Source of the DNA: Sphingobacterium thalpophilum
Lineage (GTDB): Bacteria > Bacteroidota > Bacteroidia > Flavobacteriales > Flavobacteriaceae
NCBI GenBank assembly: GCA_943325255.2
Contig: CALPOS020000129.1
Coordinates: forward strand, 1 to 6,327
Direction: 5' to 3'
DNA length: 6,327 bases
The notes below the pieces were generated by a model, which did no database searches, was not told where the DNA came from, and saw nothing but the letters and a program-made list of their open reading frames with translations. Position 1 is the first letter of the stretch. Each line of letters begins with the position of its first letter. Shown here piece by piece: positions 3,920 to 6,327 of this stretch. Made by a program: the position numbers and the translations under genes.

Positions 3920-6327
3920 ATGAAGTTCACGAATCCTTTTCTATGCGCTGTTTTTATGTTTATGATATTCATACAGCGCAGTTATGCTCAACCACCAAAT
4001 GACACTTGCGTTACGGCTCAAACATTAGCAGTAGAGGTGGGTAGCTGTACTTCAATATTATATACCAATGTTGCCGCTACTACTATTGGCAATCCCGCAA
4101 CTCCAAGTTGTTGGTCACCCAATACGATGAGCAATACTGTTTGGTTTTCGTTCGTAGCAACCACTGCTGACGTTGAAATTTCGACTAATTTTGCTGGTAC
4201 TTTGGGAAATACGCAAATTGCCGTCTACAGTGGTGCTTGCGGCAGTTTAGTTCAAATTGGCTGCCAAGAAGATGTCAATACTACTGGAGGTCTTTTGCAT
4301 ACCGACGTCATACTGCATGGATTGACTATTAATAACACATACTACATAGCAGTTGACGGTAATGGAAATACTGCCGGGACTTTTGGAGTGTGTGTGCAGC
4401 AATCACTTCCAATAGGTCCTCCGTTACCGATTCAAGACTGCGCTGGAGCTCAAACATTATGCAGTCCCAGTGCATTATCAGTACCTGATGGCGTTGGAGG
4501 AGTTGGTGCAACCCAAGAGGCACCGACATGTTTTGGCGCTCCTGGCGAAAGGTCTTCTAACTGGTATACTTTTACGGCTGCAACTTCTGGTAATTTAGCA
4601 TTCACCATTACTCCAACAGTTGCTGTTGACTATGATTTTGCAATATTTGATACTACAACTGCGTGCTTAGGTACAGAGCTTTCGTGTAATTGGAGCCCTA
4701 CCCTCGGAGCAAACGGAACAACGGGATTAGGCTGTCCAGGTGGACAATGTGAACCAGTATTGGCAGTTACAGCCGGGCAAACCTATACAATTTTGGTGGA
4801 TCGATTTACTGCCGCATCTAATGCAGGTTTTACTCTCGATTTTACTGGAACAACCGCCACGTTCGCAAGTCCAAATCCAACTTTTACCGCAACAACGGCT
4901 TGTATTGGCAGTCCAACACAATTTACCAATACAACAAATGGAAATTTCACATATAGCTGGAATTTCGGAGACGGATTTACTTCCAACTTAGAAAATCCAT
5001 CGCATATTTTCGCCACGTCAGGGCCTCAGTCAGTAACTTTACTTGTTACTGCTGTTCCGGGAGGTTGTCAAAATTCAATTACGCAAACGGTAACTGTAAA
5101 CCCTCTTCCGACTGTAAATGCCGGTGTCGGTGGTTCCGTTTGTCCTGGCGCTTGCATTAATCTGAGTGGATCTACCAATGCTGTTGGTTCTGTAGGACCT
5201 TTAAGCTTTTCAAATAATACATTATTCCCCATTCCGGATGGAAATATCGTCGGTGTTAATTCACCTATTATTGTCTCGGGAATTGCGCCGACAACATTAG
5301 CGAACACTTCTATTGCATCTGTTTGCATTAATTTGACACATACGTGGGATTCTGATCTGGATATTTTTCTTCAATGTCCAAACGGCACTATAATTCAATT
5401 ATCAACAGATAATGGTGGGCTTGGTGAAAATTATACCAACACTTGCTTTACTCCAACAGCAATTAGTCCAATAACCACCGGAACAGCCCCTTTTACAGGG
5501 ACCTACGCTCCAGAAGATTCTTTTGCGTTATTAAATGGTTGCAATTCAAATGGTACTTGGAATTTGTTTGTTCAAGATGATATAGGGGGTGATTTAGGAA
5601 GCATAAATAGTTGGACAATTACATTTAATAATAATTTACCGCCATTTACATGGACTCCAACAACTGCAATGACTAATGCAACTACCTTAACTCCTACGGT
5701 TTGCCCACTTGTTCCTACGACTTATACACTAACGGCAAATAATGGAGTAGGTTGCACTACCACTAGTCAAGTCACAATTGGAACCACTGCCGGACCGACA
5801 GCAACAATAAGCTATCCTGCTGCTGCTGTCTGTACAACGAGCGGTACACAAGCGGTAACTATAGCAGGAACTGGCGCTTATACAGGAGGAACATACAGTT
5901 CAACAGTAGGCTTAACAGTTAATTCAAGTACCGGATTGATTACTCCAGCATCAAGTACTCCTGGACCATACACCATCACGTACACGATTCCGGCAAGTGG
6001 TGGTTGCCCTGCAATCAACACTACAACTACAATAACGATAAACGCACCTCCAAATGCAGGAGTGGATGGAGGTGTCGCTGTTTGTGATTCTTCTGTGGCT
6101 TCTATTGATTTGTTTTCTTTAATTACCGGTGAACAAGCCGGCGGTGTTTGGACAAGAACAACCGGAGCTGGTGGTATTTTTAATGCCGGGGCAGGTACTT
6201 TTGTGCCGGCGGTGGGTGCTTCGTCTTCGACTTTTACCTATACCGTGGCTGGTGTGGCGCCTTGTGCAAATGATACTTCTCTTGCCACTATTACTATTAA
6301 TCCACAAGCTAATGCAGGTGTGGATGG
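3920..6327 (+). CDS. Large secreted multi-domain adhesin-like protein (PKD, P-domain, Ig-like repeats), 5' part
   Basis: The frame is open from ATG 3920 to the right edge, 802 codons without a stop. A signal peptide ends at SYA|Q (residue 23). Residues about 25-161 and 168-315 are two related Cys-containing jelly-roll-like domains (each begins with a DTC/DCAGAQTL motif and has VWFSF/NWYTF, AVYSG/AIFDT and YYIAVDG/YTILVDR strands). Residues about 316-394 form a PKD domain (YSWNFGDG, 345-352). Residues about 395-621 are an Ig-like domain (VNAGVGGSVCPG...FTWTPTTA...TTYTLTANN) interrupted at about 424-571 by a proprotein-convertase P-domain (DSDLDIFLQCPNGT, LSTDNGG, FTGTYAPED, NGTWNLFVQDD, GSINSWTITF). 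Residues about 622-708 are another Ig-like unit, and 709 onward a repeat framed by NAGVDG at 712-717 and again from 798, an 86-residue period. No protease catalytic domain appears in the visible part. Such proteins are usually exported by the type IX system and displayed on the surface; the C-terminal sorting domain would lie beyond the window. It follows the small secreted gene by 12 bp. Confidence 0.9.
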   Translation, partial: MKFTNPFLCAVFMFMIFIQRSYAQPPNDTCVTAQTLAVEVGSCTSILYTNVAATTIGNPATPSCWSPNTMSNTVWFSFVATTADVEISTNFAGTLGNTQIAVYSGACGSLVQIGCQEDVNTTGGLLHTDVILHGLTINNTYYIAVDGNGNTAGTFGVCVQQSLPIGPPLPIQDCAGAQTLCSPSALSVPDGVGGVGATQEAPTCFGAPGERSSNWYTFTAATSGNLAFTITPTVAVDYDFAIFDTTTACLGTELSCNWSPTLGANGTTGLGCPGGQCEPVLAVTAGQTYTILVDRFTAASNAGFTLDFTGTTATFASPNPTFTATTACIGSPTQFTNTTNGNFTYSWNFGDGFTSNLENPSHIFATSGPQSVTLLVTAVPGGCQNSITQTVTVNPLPTVNAGVGGSVCPGACINLSGSTNAVGSVGPLSFSNNTLFPIPDGNIVGVNSPIIVSGIAPTTLANTSIASVCINLTHTWDSDLDIFLQCPNGTIIQLSTDNGGLGENYTNTCFTPTAISPITTGTAPFTGTYAPEDSFALLNGCNSNGTWNLFVQDDIGGDLGSINSWTITFNNNLPPFTWTPTTAMTNATTLTPTVCPLVPTTYTLTANNGVGCTTTSQVTIGTTAGPTATISYPAAAVCTTSGTQAVTIAGTGAYTGGTYSSTVGLTVNSSTGLITPASSTPGPYTITYTIPASGGCPAINTTTTITINAPPNAGVDGGVAVCDSSVASIDLFSLITGEQAGGVWTRTTGAGGIFNAGAGTFVPAVGASSSTFTYTVAGVAPCANDTSLATITINPQANAGVD

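Noticed and set aside
4329..5328. Several minus-strand and alternate-frame readings within the adhesin gene
   Set aside because: The continuous 802-codon frame with PKD and P-domain motifs explains this DNA; the others lack signals and coherent composition.

Overview
The window reads as a chromosomal stretch from a member of the Bacteroidota, most likely Flavobacterium or a close relative. The DNA is AT-rich, start codons are preceded by A-rich stretches rather than Shine-Dalgarno sequences, one upstream region has a TAnnTTTG promoter element, and the proteins are of typical flavobacterial types: a Ser-rich lipoprotein with a conserved four-cysteine module, and a large secreted multi-domain surface protein with PKD, Ig-like and P-domains. 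The genus is inferred from style, not from a marker gene.

Left part (1-1190): the last codons of a plus-strand gene, then a lipoprotein gene (295-936) that appears broken. It reads as one continuous lipoprotein, but its natural start position holds ACG and codon 67 is TAA. A strong terminator follows it. About 70 bp upstream of this gene, and again about 70 bp upstream of a second, tiny lipoprotein-type start at 1133, lies the same 19-bp element (18/19 identical). The second start encodes only a signal-peptide fragment with an in-frame TAG and runs straight into the 3' end of the neighbouring minus-strand gene, so it looks like a gene remnant at an old rearrangement junction.

Middle (1181-3634): a complete minus-strand gene for a secreted 617-residue protein with an N-terminal LamG-like half and a C-terminal SGNH/sialate-O-acetylesterase-like half. 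All expected catalytic motifs are present, and a beta-rich segment resembling phage tail modules is spliced into the esterase fold. It is followed by about 600 bp of AT-rich non-coding DNA holding its promoter and a 9-bp dyad.

Right part (3635-6327): a two-gene plus-strand operon. A small secreted protein of 90 residues is followed 12 bp later by a very large secreted adhesin-like protein that runs off the right edge after 802 residues. Its domains in order are a signal peptide, two Cys-containing jelly-roll-like domains, a PKD domain, an Ig-like domain interrupted by a proprotein-convertase P-domain, and further Ig-like repeats. The last repeat has clearly different codon use. The missing C-terminus would be expected to carry a type IX secretion signal, but that cannot be seen here.

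No RNA genes, CRISPR arrays or complete insertion sequences were found.
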